Assembly (NCBI RefSeq): GCF_023278565.1
Contig: NC_064678.1
Coordinates: 4,836,001 to 4,900,000 of the forward strand
DNA from: Colletotrichum lupini
Taxonomy: Eukaryota; Ascomycota; Sordariomycetes; Glomerellales; Glomerellaceae
Direction: 5' to 3'
DNA: 64,000 nucleotides
The notes below the pieces were generated by a model. It did no database searches. It was not told where the DNA came from and saw only the letters and a program-made list of their open reading frames with translations. Shown piece after piece: positions 34,762 through 47,800 of the stretch. The first letter of the stretch is position 1; each line of letters begins with the position of its first letter. The translations under genes and the position numbers were made by a program.

Positions 34762-37162
34762 GTCGAATCATACACAGCGGACTTGTATAGTACCTCGCCT
34801 GGCAGACAGCACCATTGTCGTCGATATTCCTTTGTCAGAGGCTGCATTGTGGCAAGCGCCGGATTGTATACTACTACTGTATTTTACTGCGGCATAAGTA
34901 GAAGGATGGGCACTCAAAAGCATATGACGGGGCTCGGGGGTCAACATAAGAGACGAGTTGGTACGGTTGCGGATAGACAAACCACTCTCAGTTCCAGACA
35001 GCAAGTAACAAATGTCAACTATTCCTCCTTAGACGACGATTTTGCGGGCTATAGTCTTGCCATGTTCGCCGTATCAAGTTGTTCTTGCAGGAGCTTTGGA
35101 CAAGGAAATTTCCTATACGCTGCTAGCCGGTGATCTACATGCCCGGCTGGCTGGCTCAAGTCCAAGGATATATACGGACTAAGACTTGCCTCGCTAGTCC
35201 TCAGCGGCCAAGAGTGCACTTGCCGCCGTCCCTTTTTTCAGACAGTCGCGTCTCAATGCCTCGTCTCTCTGCATTGCGTCGAATTCGACCGCCCTGGTGT
35301 TCGCTCATATATTCTCGCCTAGACCTCATCAAAGGACGGCTTTCTCGACCGCTTAGAACTACAGGCCAATGATTCCGTGGTGAATACTACACTGCCCCTA
35401 ACCAGTACGACGAGACGCCCAAGATGCTCTCGAGAACTTGGATCAAGGATGCATACCGTTGTTGTGCGCTTTCGAGATCATGCGCGATTATGTCGGGGCT
35501 CGCCACAAACAGGCGCTGGACTTGAAGCCAGAGAAACTCTATAGCTCCCAAGGATTTGGGTAGTATAACGTCTGGTGATGTAATGTGTGAAGCGCAAGTC
35601 TGCGATAGATACGCAAGAATACAAGCTCTCTGCTATTTTATTTCTGCGAACCCCAAGGTAATGGCTAGGGTTGTGAAAAGAGCAAACTATCATACTATCA
35701 CACAAGTAATGGACGAAGAAGTCGACTAGCTGATTGTATTGCCATGAGTCAACCGTTGAAGTACGAGATCGCTGAGGTCTATCAGCTTAACAAATTGCGT
35801 TCGACACGGAGAGGCAAGGTCCAACGTTTAGTTGAAAGGTTGTTGACTCGCCTTGACTCTTGAAGTTGAAAATCGACAGTTTCCCATAAATCCCATTACA
35901 GGCTATCTTGTGTTGATAAGTTAAGATGACTCAAGTGTAGCTACGCAATTTTGAAGTCACTAGGAGGGTTGGCTCCCCACAACTCTCTCGTGGACGATAG
36001 TCCAAGGTTGCTATCGAAGGATGTCAGAAGCCTTCCAGCCCTAGAGTAAAGACGTGAGTACATCCTCACTTCCGGCCCAGAAACTATCCCAACCGACACC
36101 ACGGTACTATAATTGCCCGAGAATTTGCGATGCGGATACTTTAGACATAAATAGATAGGACGAACGATGACCTCGCAGGAGCCTCCGCATGGGTGTGAGG
36201 CATATTTCAACGTTGATCAAAATTGGAAGGTAATCTCGTTCTTTCATGGGCTGCTTCCATGCCCCAAGATCAGTCCAAAAGCCGTAGGTGTTGTCGACCG
36301 ATTGACCACTCAAGATAAGGTAGCCAAGAGACATTCAGAAGCCATGATCACGACCAGGGCAACTGTCACAAGTCAGCGCAAACGAGCGAACAACTCTGAT
36401 TGGATCAAAGCATGCACCAAATTCAATATTGCAACCTCATGAAAATCCCATAACGTGGTTCAAGTGTTCTCCAAGCCATCAGTCGTTTCCTGCACGATTT
36501 GACGAACCCATCTAATCCGCCAAGACCTCTCCAAGGAGTCAAAAAAGCTCTCAACTAAGCTTTCCCTCCCTCCCCATAATCATTTCTCAAAATAGACCTC
36601 TACCTTGTGCCTTTGTCGGACTAGGCAAGTAATCAAGAACCATCACCGCCTTTCTCTCTCTATCCATCTCCATGTTTCCCACAGCTCCTGGCCCTGCTCG
36701 TCGGCAGTCTTGCAGAAAGGTGTTGATCGAAAAGGAACCACCCCCCTGTCGACGAAATTCTGGTGCCTAGAGCCTAACTGCAAAAGAAGCAACCTAAACC
36801 CGCAAAGCTAGTATGCCCGTACCCGCTCCGAATTGGCTATTAGACCTGCATGTAATAGGCTAGTGAGACTACCGCAGTAAAACTAGCTCAGCAATACTAG
36901 TCAGGGGGGTTGTTTGGAAAGAAGTCGGGTCCTGATTCACCAAGCATCTCACATCAGCCCCAAAATTCTTAGTTTTCTGATGTGCTTCTTCTTTCTATGG
37001 GACGAACCCCATCTCGCAGCCGTGTGTGTGAGGTGGGGCCGTTGCAGCCCACGATCTGGGCTGTTGAGGCCCCCTTGCCGCAGATTTGCGGTAATGAGCG
37101 TGGTTTGGGCGATTATTCATACACATGCAGGAAAGAAATAAGAACTACGGATACATGGCACA

Positions 37163-37177
37163 GGGGGGGGGGGGGGG
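37163..37177. repeat. G15 homopolymer
   Basis: Fifteen consecutive G (15 C on the other strand), about 270 bases before the GH55 start codon. May be length-variable or an assembly weak point. Confidence 0.9.
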
Positions 37178-37309
37178 TCGCGTGTTAGTGCGACTTGGAC
37201 AGAAATCTCAGGATACGGAATTTCGCACGGAATAGTTTGATGACGATGAGCGGCACCAGCGCAGGACGAAGAATTCCCTAGGCCGTGGGCGCGCGATCCT
37301 AAATCGCCT

Positions 37310-37317
37310 CTTTAAAG
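37310..37317 (+). promoter_or_regulatory. TATA-like element of the GH55 gene
   Basis: CTTTAAAG lies about 130 bases before the GH55 ATG and is the best TATA candidate there. Position and sequence only. Confidence 0.3.
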
Positions 37318-37445
37318 ACCCGATCGTGTCCCAACCATCGGAGACTCAATGACCTGAAAAGACAGAGGCACCATCTACCCACTCCTTCGAGGACCTTTTC
37401 CCCCCTCCTCACGAAGCAAGAAGCTTCTCTAAATCACATCGCATC

Positions 37446-40201
37446 ATGAAGCTGCTCACCCTCCTCGCCCTCCTGGGCCTCGGGGCCGCCCACCCGCACC
37501 AGCAGCACCCCCACGATGCGCATGCCGCCGCCGCCGCCGTCGTCCTGGACCCGAGACAACAGACATGTTCCGGCCCCGTAGAGAGTAACCCCTCCACCTG
37601 GTGGCGCGCCGCCATCGGCCACAACGGCACGGCGCCTACGAGCACGGACTTGACGTACCAGTACTACCGGACGGCGGTCCAGTACGGCGCCGATAACACG
37701 GGCATCCAGGACTCGTCTGATGCCTTTAACTTTGCCATTGAAGGTGAGATACTACCTGGCCCTTCCTTTAACTCATGCTTCGATATATACATACTCCAAC
37801 TCATCTTAGGGGAAAAGATATTGTTGAAATCATGTAACTGACAACAAACCGTACAAACAGCATGGAGCCGCACAGGTAACACGGTAACAACCCGCCCAGC
37901 CTACATCTACGTCCCGCCCGGCCGGTACCGCATCAAGAAGCCGATCCAGATGCTCGTGACGACTTACCTCGTCGGCGACGCCCTCAACCCGCCCGTGCTC
38001 ATCGCCGATCCGGCGCTCGGCGAGCAACCCGTGATCAACGGGTATGACTCCCACCAGGGCGACGGGTCCGCGACAAAGAATTTCTACATGGCGGTGCGGA
38101 ACTTGGTGATTGACACCACCGAGATTGGCACCGGCGTCGCGGCCGTCGGGATGGACTGGAGCGTGTCGCAGGGGTGCTCGTTGACGAATGTCAAAGTGCG
38201 CATGCCGAATTTCTCGAGCCATGTTGGTGTTACTATGGCGCAGGGCGGTTCTGGAATCTTGATCAGCGATTGTGTAAGTCTCTCTCGCCTTTTCTTCGTC
38301 TTCCTTTCTCTCTTTTGGTTGTGAACAGCCTTTCCCCGGCTTGAAATGCATCGAGGAAGCCCTCGAGTTTTCCGAAGAAACTAACAGTGCGCCCAGCGAT
38401 TCGAAGGCGGCGCCATCGGCATCAAAGTCAACGGCCAGCAATACCAATTCAAGAACCTGTCCTTCAACGGCTGCAACGTCGGCATCTCCGTCGACCACGT
38501 CTGGGTCGCCGTCGTCCAGGGCGCCACCTTCGCAAACTGCAACTTTGGCATCGACATGGGCCGCAACACGGCGGGCATGGTCTCCGTCGTCGATTCCAGG
38601 GTAGAATCCTCCTGCAACGCCGGCGTCAACAACCTCGTGACGGGCTACGGCCAGAATTCTCTGGTCCTCGACAACTTCCAGGTTGGCGGCGAGAGCACCG
38701 CGGCCGTCAAGTCTGCGAGCGATGGATCGACGCTACGCAAGGACTCTGTGACGGCCGGGCAGACGTGGGTCATGGGGTACGTCAACTCGAATAACCTGCA
38801 AAAGGGAACCGTGTACCCCATTGACCGGCCCGCCGCGCTGGTTTCCGGGGATAAGTACTTTACCGCGCCGCTGCCGCAGTATGAGAAGTATGCGCTGGAT
38901 CAGTTTGTGAGTTTGAAGGGCGATGCGCAGTACCCCGTGTACGGTGACAACAGTCACAATGACGGGCCGAGCATCAACGCCATCTTGCAAAAGTACAAGG
39001 GGTGCAAGATCATCTTTGTGCCGCAGGGCATCTACCGCACCGAGGAGACGATCTATGTGCCCCCCGGAACAAGACTGGTCGGTGAGACGCTCAGCATCAT
39101 CAACGGTAGGTCATGTCTGAGCCACTAGAGTCCCGTGAAACCGGTTACTGACTTGAGAATAGGCATCGGATCAAAGTTTTGGAACCCGGACGACCCTCAG
39201 CCCATCCTCAAAGTCGGCAACCCCGGCGAGACGGGTGTCGCCCAGATCACCGACATCACGGTCGAGGTAGCCGACGTCCTCCAGGGCGCGACCCTAGTCC
39301 AGATCAACATGGCCGGCGCGCGGCCTGGCGACGTCGGCATCTGGAGCAGCGTCTTCCGCGTCGGCGGCACGAAGCACTCGCTCACCAACACGAACTGCGG
39401 CGGCGCGGACCCGGGCGCGTGCAAGGCCGCCTTTGCGCTCATGCACGTCACCTCCACGGCGAGCGCGTACCTCGAGAACGTGTGGGGCTGGGTGGCGGAC
39501 CACTCGCTCGACGGCGGCGCCGCGCAGAACATTGCCGTCGGCAGGGGCGCGCTCATCGAGAGCACCAAGCCCACGTGGCTGGTGGGAACGAGCTTCGAGC
39601 ACTGCGTCTTGTATCAGTATAACCTCCACAACGCGCAGAATGTGTACATCAGCTTGGAACAGACGGAGTCTGCGTATTGGCAGGGTGAGGGGACTCCCCA
39701 GAGAACGCCCAGCCCGTGGTCGTAAGTCAATCCCCGCCACAATCCATGGCTTCATGCTCTTGGTCCAAAATGTGTCAATACTCTGGATGGCTAATTCTCT
39801 TCGGCCACAGCGTAAAACCAGCTTTCGGTGACCCGGATTTCAGCAACTGCGCAGCCCAGGGACAAGGCAACAACGACCGATGCTACCGATCGTGGGGTCA
39901 CTACATGACGGGCAGCTCCAAGGTGGTGATCCACGGCTCCGCGCTGTGGGTGTTCTTCAACAAGATGAACGACAACCAGTGGCAGAACGCGCAGTGCGAG
40001 AACACGGGCGGCAACTGCATGACCAACCAGGCTTACGCTGACGGCGCCAAGTCGACGTACTGGTTCGGCCTGAGCACCAAGAGCACCACCGCGCTGCTGT
40101 ACGACAAGACTGGGGGCGTCATCTGGGAGGTGTTTGCGAGCGATAACACTGGTGGATGGGGAGGCGTCCTTGCCGCGTATCTTCGGGATACGGCAGCTTG
40201 A
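37446..40201 (+). CDS. Secreted exo-beta-1,3-glucanase, glycoside hydrolase family 55
   Basis: Five exons: 37446-37743, 37861-38273, 38397-39105, 39163-39721 and 39811-40201. All joins keep phase and give 789 aa, the normal GH55 size. Residues 1-15 are a signal peptide. Two right-handed beta-helix (pectate-lyase-superfold) domains follow, as in GH55 structures. The first spans about 60-290 (YRTAVQYGADNTG, YVPPGRYRIKKPI), the second about 400-640 (DGPSINAILQKYKGCKIIFVPQG, here cited in parts: YVPPGTRLVGE and KFWNPDDPQP). These enzymes release glucose from beta-1,3-glucans, acting on the fungal wall or callose. Exon boundaries use standard GT/AG signals (GTGAGA, GTAAGT, GTAGGT, GTAAGT). The start has an A-rich context (CATCATGAAG). 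No regulator sits next to it. Confidence 0.95.
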
Positions 40202-42660
40202 AAGCCTAGGGAAGGCTGAGTGGCGTCTTGTGGTATAATTGAGACTTCGTGTAAATATTGGGGGGAGGATGTAGATTTGGAATTCAAGATCCAAGGAAAG
40301 ATGCCCAGCGGCAAAAGTTCTTGCGTATGTGGGAACTCAACTGCGCCTAAAGTGGACGTAGAAAAGGACTATGATAAGTGTCAACAAATGATGACCACGA
40401 TATGTCCAATGCTCATCGACTTGCCGTTGAGATATCGGGGACAATATATACGATCGCGGGTCAGACGACTTAGTAGAGCAGGTTTTTGCTGGGCGTACAT
40501 CGTCCGCTGCAGCTCGAGGTCACTCATCAAGCAGACAAGATTTAACAGGAGGACGGCTTGACAGTGCGTCTCTCCCCACATCAATCGTCTTGTTCATCCA
40601 AGTTGACTTCGCAGTGCGTTCCGATCCAACTGGTGGACTCGGCAACCGTTGCGAAGATGTCAGGTCAACATACACGTTGCGGAGAAAGATGTTGGACAAG
40701 TCAATGGGATGTTGAGGATGATTCGCCGCGGCCCTGTCAGCTGTAGTATGTTCGGCCGCTAGCGTGGCTTTGACTTGAACATTAATGGCAAATGCGGTTT
40801 AGCCAACGTATCTGCATCGGGAGGTAATAGTATTGACGGCTCTTCCTGGAGTTCAGACAGGGGTTCGCATGTTGCGGCACCAATGGGCGGAGGAGGCACG
40901 TTTCGACGCAGCACCTTGGTAGCATATCCGTACAAACAGTACTCAAGGCCGGGGTCGGACGAACTGCCAAACTCCCGAAACGTTGATCAACCCGTGTTGT
41001 ACGAGGTCTTTCAGCCTCTTTCGATGGTGGTTTCGAGCCGAGGTCCCCTTCCGTGCCTGGATCTTGATGTGTGCCTGGGGCTTTTGTTCTCATGCACACT
41101 ACATGATAGCTCACCGCACTCGGACTCGTTCTCGTGGGTGCTGCCCCAATTCGGAGCAAGGGCTTCTGGGGTGTTACCCCAATTTGACTTCCCTCGGCTG
41201 CTGTCAGATTGAAGAGAAGCTTGGGACGAATGTTGGGGATCTGCAGCATCTGACTGGCCATCAACGAGAGAGGTCGCAATCAAAGATCGTGGCGAACCAT
41301 CAGGGAAGCAAAGCATGAATTGAGTCCGAATGCGGAAAGCGATTCGGGTGTTGTAAGGTCGTCTGAAGCTTGTTTCGGGGAGAAATGAACCATAGAGTCG
41401 GGATGTCTTGCATTGTTATGTATGTGCCGTCTTGTTTTGGACCTTTGATCGAACTTGATCGAGTCTTGTTTCCCTCGTGTTTTCCTTTGGAGCCTCGGTC
41501 TCTACGAGACATGACGAACGCTACCTGGAGCACAGCGAAGAACGGGGGTTGTTCCCTGCGGCATGTAGCTGGCATGTAACCGGCAAGGCGCTCAAGACAG
41601 TCGTTGGCGAGGGCCGGAATCAGATCCATGGCAATAGGTAATGGGATCGGCGCCCCCATGGATCGTTGTCACTGTCCAGCGCCGGTAGACTTGAAGCATG
41701 CTGTGGAATCGAGGTAGATAGTGCAACATGGGTGTGGGCGTGGGCATTGCAGGTTGAAAATGAACGAAAGCAAGGTCTTCTGTGGCGCTGTGGCTGGGGC
41801 ACTCTGGTCGCAGTTCGTGAATCGGAAACCGTATCGAAGATGGCTATTCTAGAACCCAACTGTCAAGGTTGATGATGAGTGGTAAAGGACGGGTGGCTAC
41901 GTTTGATGTGTGTCCCGTCGTGGCAGCGCCTGTGCTCCGTTCGATTGTGGCCATCTGCCATCCGTGACACCCTCATGATGGAAAGTCCAGCAAGGTAAGG
42001 TACGGATTACCTCAAAGGTCGAAGTAACCGTAAATGACGAAACGAAGTATCCACGAGTCTCCGTTGGCGCTACCGCGGTGCGTTTTTCCAGCGGCACAAT
42101 GCGCGCCAGTCGGCCCCCATGAAATGGAACTGGCATGAAGCGTGCGGGAGTGGAAGAAGAATCCCCCCAGAAGGCAGGATAAGTGCAGGGGTGCGGTGGA
42201 TATGGCTGCACCTGGCTGGGGTCAGGTAGGTTCCTTCCACACGGAATACGGTTAGGAACTGAGGTGGACCATGGGGAAGAACGACCCACTAATTCCCTAA
42301 GGTTGCTACCTTACCTACCTCAAGCAGTGAGGACACGCGCGGGCACATGACGCCCTGCCGTGTGCTGCTAAATCGCCGAGGTTCACATGCGACGACTGAG
42401 CGTCATTGCTGCGGTGCGCTTAGCCAAGTAGCTTTCCATCACTCCGCCTCCGTTCCTCTCTGTTTCTTTATTCCTCCGTCCGACGACCCCAACCTCCGAC
42501 GCACGGCTTACCGTTGACACCTTTTTGTTCACTACTTAAACTATCCCGAGTCCCTTCCCCCACGTTTCGGCAATCTTTTCGCGATCTATCACATCCAACT
42601 GTCAATCATATATACCATCTCGACTCATTCTACACCAAGTATCTCTATCCTATAACCACA
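40202..42660. other. Intergenic region
   Basis: About 2.4 kb between GH55 and the SCP2-like gene. Frames on both strands are short. The AAGGTACGGATTACCT motif near 42,000 is shared with 23,567-23,580. TACCTTACCTACC runs occur at about 42,308-42,320, a short motif dispersed in this window. The last 100 bases contain the SCP2 promoter with CT-rich tracts and ATATATACC at about 42,609. Confidence 0.5.
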
Positions 42661-43184
42661 ATGGGTCTCGCCAACGGTACGTGACTCTCCAACAGGATGT
42701 CTCGGTCTCGGTCTCAATCGTTCCCAGCACTGACTCTGGCTGCTTTCCTCTAGACAAGTTTCCTTCCTCGGCCGCCTTCGACGCCATCAACGATGCCCTC
42801 GGCTCCAGCGAGCCCGACCGCAAGGACGCCATCAAGCAGGGCAACGCCATCTTCGCCTTCACCCTGAAGAACTCTGCCGGCGAGACCGACAGCTGGCACA
42901 TTGACCTCAAGGAGAAGGGCGCGGTCGCCAAGGGCACCGGCGAGAAGCCCACCGGTATGTCACCCGCGCGTGAAGTGCCTCCCTCTCGAATACAGCCAGT
43001 CAATACTAACCTCGACTCAGTCACCCTGTCTCTGTCCGACGCCGACTTTGGCAACCTCGTCCAGGGCAAGGCTAACGCCCAGAAGCTCTTCATGTCCGGC
43101 AAGCTCAAGATCAAGGGCGACGTCATGAAGGCCACCAGGATGGAGCCCATCCTGAAGAAGGCCCAGTCCAAGGCCAAGTTGTAA
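42661..43184 (+). CDS. SCP2-type sterol/lipid carrier protein with peroxisomal targeting signal
   Basis: Three exons: 42661-42676, 42754-42954 and 43021-43184. They give 126 aa, the length of a bare SCP2 domain. The first exon has only five full codons (MGLAN) before the donor GTACGT. The body (WHIDLKEKGAVAKG, VTLSLSDADFGNLVQGK, MSGKLKIKGDVMKATR) is the standard SCP2 fold, which binds sterols, fatty acyl-CoA and phospholipids. The C-terminus ends in AKL, a type 1 peroxisomal targeting signal, so it probably works in peroxisomes beside beta-oxidation. Similar stand-alone fungal proteins (for example PXP-18 of Candida) are peroxisomal. The introns are short and canonical. Confidence 0.93.
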
Positions 43185-44899
43185 ATGTGCGTCGCAATGG
43201 ATATTGCGTTGTTGGTAATACCCTGTATCATAACCTACCAGTTGGGCCGGCAAGTAGTGCTGGCACCTGGATGCGCGCCAAACGTAGCGTTGCCGTAGGA
43301 AATGAGACCATGATCAATCAATAAGCGCCTTGACAGTTATTCGTTGCCGTGAAGTTGACGGGTCATCCATTTGGAAAGTTGCGAGAGAGTCGGTAGTGTT
43401 AATTTATCAGTTTATTCATTATGGTGTACGCCGTGGGGAAAGCATGTGATAGCCTCTAAGACCGACTATCGTAGCGGGACATTGAAGAACGAAAGAATCT
43501 CTCGACGTCGGGACTGAACTATGGATATGCCCTCGGAAAAAAACAGGCTGGCACTCTACGAATGTCAGGCTTTTTTTTAAACGGACGTCCGATGCGCTTC
43601 ATAGATCATCATTGTTTCCGTGACTTCGACCGCAACGTCAACGGTGCTGGACCTCAGATGGTGTAAATCCCCGAGTATTGCCGCCCCGAGTCAGGAGGCC
43701 CATCTGGGGTCGGAGCACCGGCGCCGCCATCTTCACGTGCATTCTGGGCTCCGGCCGTGGTGAGCCGGATCTAGCCAATAGTTGATTGGATACTATTAAC
43801 CGTATGGAGAACAAGCCTGCGATGACCAGTCGATGCCCTTTATATGCGTACCCATGACTTGAAGAGTGCCAGCGAGTAGACATGGCTAGATTGTGAGTAT
43901 CTCGTGAGCGAGGCTGCAGTCCGATTTGGGGAACCGTGTTGCCCTGGTTTCAGTGTCGCAGTCGCACCAGCCAGACATACGTCTCTTGGTGCAGACGTAA
44001 AAGGGTCAGGACTGCAGCAGATTCGAAGGTGTGTGTTGCAGTCAAGCTGCACACCTGTCTCGTATGGTTGGATACGGGCCACATGGGGTGAGCTGACTCA
44101 GCAGACTCGAGGAAAACGCCTGGGCCAGCGAATGCTCCGTCGTACCAACGTTAATTACCTAAGGTTCATTGAGAAGGTACCACTGGGAAGGTACGTAGTG
44201 CTACTCATAGCTTCCATTCGTTCGACTGGTTGAAAGCTGGAGGATCGTGACGCGGGACCTGAGGAAAGACCGGGTTCTGGGGAACGCCCTAGGAAAAACT
44301 GCAAGCGCCGACCACCAAACAGAAGCGCCCAGTCTCTGTCGCAGTTGCACCTGCCACTTCCTTCGTACTTTAGGTATCCGCAACTTGCGACCAATTGAGG
44401 GCGGTGAAGCTGGCCTGAGGTTGAGTGACGGCAGAAAACTGACCCACTCTTTCCCGACCGTGCTCGCGCCCCCCTGCACTGAGGTGTGGCCTGGTTTTTT
44501 TCCCAATAGCTGGCCCCGTCACCCGTCGCCCGGTCGAGCCACACCAAAAATCATCCAGCACCAAAATCTTCCTGTGCTTTTGCCAGCCAGACTACCATCA
44601 AAGGCGTGTTGGATGCGCTGTTCAGCATCACTTTCTTGATCGCTGCGCCATCGCGTTTTGTTGCAGTCGAAGCTTCAGCCATCATTGAGCGTTTTTCTCA
44701 ATCCAATCGCATCTACCCTCTAGCAGTTACTTCTCGCAGTTGCGCCTGCTTTCCTTTCCTTGCCCGCCTGGCTTTGTCTGCGAATCCTGCGTGAATCGAG
44801 ACGCGACTCTCCCCCCGAGACCGAGTCGACCGGCGCAAACCTCATCACCAACGACTAATTATAATCCAGAAATCGATTCTTTGGTCGTCGCGCATCATC
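43185..44899. other. Intergenic region upstream of the Nup2-like gene
   Basis: No gene supported. The final 400 bases are pyrimidine-rich (TTTTTGCCAG, CTTTCCTTTCC, CTCTCCCC) and form the likely promoter and leader of the nucleoporin gene. Confidence 0.55.
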
Positions 44900-47800
44900 A
44901 TGGACCAAAGAAACAGCACCCCGCGGCCCCGTCCGTCGCTCAAATTCGCGAACCGTAGCTACCAAGCTTCGCCTCTGAACCCGAACAAGCGACTCGGCAC
45001 CCCCAAGACTGCTCCATCGCAGAGAGTCTTGAATCGCGACCCCATGCCATCGAGCAACCTCAACGCGAGCACCATCTCCACCGCGAGCAACCTCTTCCGC
45101 TCCTCTACTCTGAGCGCAAGCTCCAACACTACCCCCTTCGCTCCGAGCTTGCCTGCGAGCACCGCCAAGAAAGTCTTCGCGCCCGGCGCGACTCCGGCTT
45201 CTCAAAAGGTCTATCGAGAGAACATCGCCCAGGCGACTTCTCGCGGCATGGCAGCCAAATCGACCTCGGCCGATCTCTTCCAGATGCGCATCCCCTCCCC
45301 GCCTCCCGAGTTGTCTGGCGAAGTTCTCGCGCGAGATATCCCCCCTGAGCTCGAAGCTAAGGGTACCGTGTACGCCGACCAGTATCTCAGCCACTTGGTT
45401 CCGGCCGAGTACGACGACTTGCAGCGCCGTCAGCTATTTTGCGTTCTCGATCTTCGCCGCCTGAAATATGCCGCCAACGAGATCTTCACCAAGAAGGATT
45501 GGAAGCTCAACATCATGAACTTTGCAAAGGAATTCGAAAAGAGCCGGAGCTTGATTATGCTCAGATATGGCTTGTACGAGTTCAAGAACGTCAAGCCCTC
45601 AGAGGAGGTTTTAAAGAAGTGGAGGTCCGCACATGGGTTGCCTGAGCCCGAGGAGGAAGTTGCGGATGCCAGCCCATCCAGGCAGACTACTCGTTCCAAG
45701 CGCAAGGCTGAAGACCAGCTGACTCCCAAGGACGCGGCCCTTTCGTCCGCGTCTCCCAATAAGAATAACAAGAGGCGCCTTGTGGACAGAGAGGATGAAG
45801 AGCCGGCGACGCCGGCTACGGTCAAGAACAAGAGGAAGGCAACTGTTGAGGATGAGTCGGATGAGAACCAGCCCAGCAAGTTGCAGAAGTCTACCTCGAC
45901 ACCCTCAGCTACCAAGAGCATGTTCGAAAAGATTGCCAACAACCAAGGCCCTTCTTCAACGCCCAAGGCCGCACCTGCCCCTGCCTCCGCCCCCAAGGCT
46001 GCGGAAGCCAAGCCCAGCAGCCTCTTCGGAGCGGCACCCAAGCCTGCCAACAACGACCTGTCGCGCTCTGTTTTCGAGAAACAGCTCAAGCCTGCCCAGG
46101 CATCCAACATCTTTGGCTACCTGTCTGATGCTAGTTCGGCAAAGAACAGCGGTGTGGAGGCCGACGCAGAGAGTGAGACTGATTCCGATGACGAGGCGGA
46201 ACCCAGCGTTGCCGCTAGTGGTGGTGCCGAAACGCCGTTGGGCCAGCCAGCGTCCAACCTCTTTGGTGCTAAGAAGCCTCTATTCTCTGCTGGCGCCGCG
46301 ACTGCCCCCTCCAGCACTTCGTCCGACGCCCGGGAGACTACGCCCTCCGGGACTAAGAGTCTGTTCGACCGCGTGACTAAGGGCAACAATGGACAGCCTC
46401 TCCGCGCGGACTCGGCTGAGCCGGCCCCGGCCCCTGAAAAACCAGCTTTTGCGCCGGCCAAGGAGGCTGCTCCGGCCCCGGTCAACGCCACCTGGAACCC
46501 CAACTCCCCGATCAAATTCAATGCCAACCCTGCGCCTAGCAATGGACTTTTCGGTGCGTCCACAAACGGATCGAGCTCCATCTTCGGTGCTAAGCCTACA
46601 GCTCCTGCAGCTCCTGCATCCAACTTGTTCGGCGCCCCGAAGCAAGATGAGAAGCCCAAGGCCGAGAAGCGGTCTGCTCCTGAAGAGGACAAGGGCGCGG
46701 AGTCCGACAAGGAGAACGACTCACAGCGCCCTTCCAAGTCCCCCTTTGGCGGCTTCTCCGGGTTCCAGTCGAAGCCGTTTGAGGCACCCAAGAAGGACGA
46801 GGCAGCTCCCAAGGCGGCTGCTGCGCCGACCTTCGCGTTTGGTGCTTCCGCTCCCAAAGCGGAAGAGCCCAAGCCTGCCGCCCCAGCTTCAAACCTTTTT
46901 GGTTCCCAAGACAAGCCTGCGGGCTCCGTCATGCAGTCATCGACACTCTTTGGCGGCAGCAAGCCTCAGGAGACTCCCGCCCCCGAACCGGCTAAGCCCC
47001 TCTTCGGCGCCAGCACATCGAGCACTTCGACTCCTTTCCAGTCGAACCCTCTCTTTGGTGCCCCGGCACCCGCGTCGAACACCTCCAACCTTTTCGGTGC
47101 TAAGCCCAATGACGAGGGTTCCAAGGCCCCGCAGTTTGCTCCCGCGCCCACTGCGGCTCCTGCCTTCAGCTTCGGCGCCAGCAAGCCGACCGAGTCCGCT
47201 GGTTCTCCCTTCGGTGGTAGCCCCATGAAGCAGGATGGCCCGCCGGCGAAGAGACAGTTCAACGCACCCGCTCCCTCTGCCCCGGCCGCACCATCTGGTG
47301 GCATGTTCAACTTTGGTGGATCCCAGAGTGCAGCCCCAGCTAACCCCTTCGGCGGCGCTGCGCCTGCGCCTCAGACAAACGGCGGCTCTAGCGGTCCTCC
47401 AAGCTTCGGCTCTGGCGGAGGTTCATCCTTCACCTTCAGCGCCGGCGGTGGCGGCACGAGCTTCAACAACCCCTTCGCATCTGCTAACGGCGGCGGCTCG
47501 GGTTCTGCTCCCGCGCCTTCGGCCGGCGGCATGTTTAACTTTGGTGGCGGCGGATCTTCCGCCCCCTCGACCAGTTCTACGCCGTTCCAGTTTGGCGGTG
47601 GCTCGTCCGCGCCTGCACCTGCGGCGGCAAGCAGCAGTCCCTTCCAGTTTGGAGGCGGCGCTCCCGCTCAGCCTGCTGCCCCTGCTGCCTCGACTCCCAC
47701 CTTTACCTTCGGTGCCGCTAATGGATCTGCCAGTGCTCAGGCACCTGCGTCTCAGAAGCCGCTCTTTGGAGCGTCAACCCCGGCGCCTACGAGCAACCTC

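Larger units (their letters stand above)
34762..37445. other. Intergenic region with G15 tract
   Basis: About 2.7 kb. It is AT-richer than its neighbours between about 35,400 and 36,450 and contains only short frames. A run of 15 G lies at 37,163-37,177, and a TTTAAA element is near 37,310 before the GH55 gene. No gene or RNA is supported. Confidence 0.5.

Noticed and set aside
46117..46962. 281-codon minus frame inside the nucleoporin gene
   Set aside because: Antisense to FG-repeat coding sequence, with the low-complexity composition expected of a shadow.
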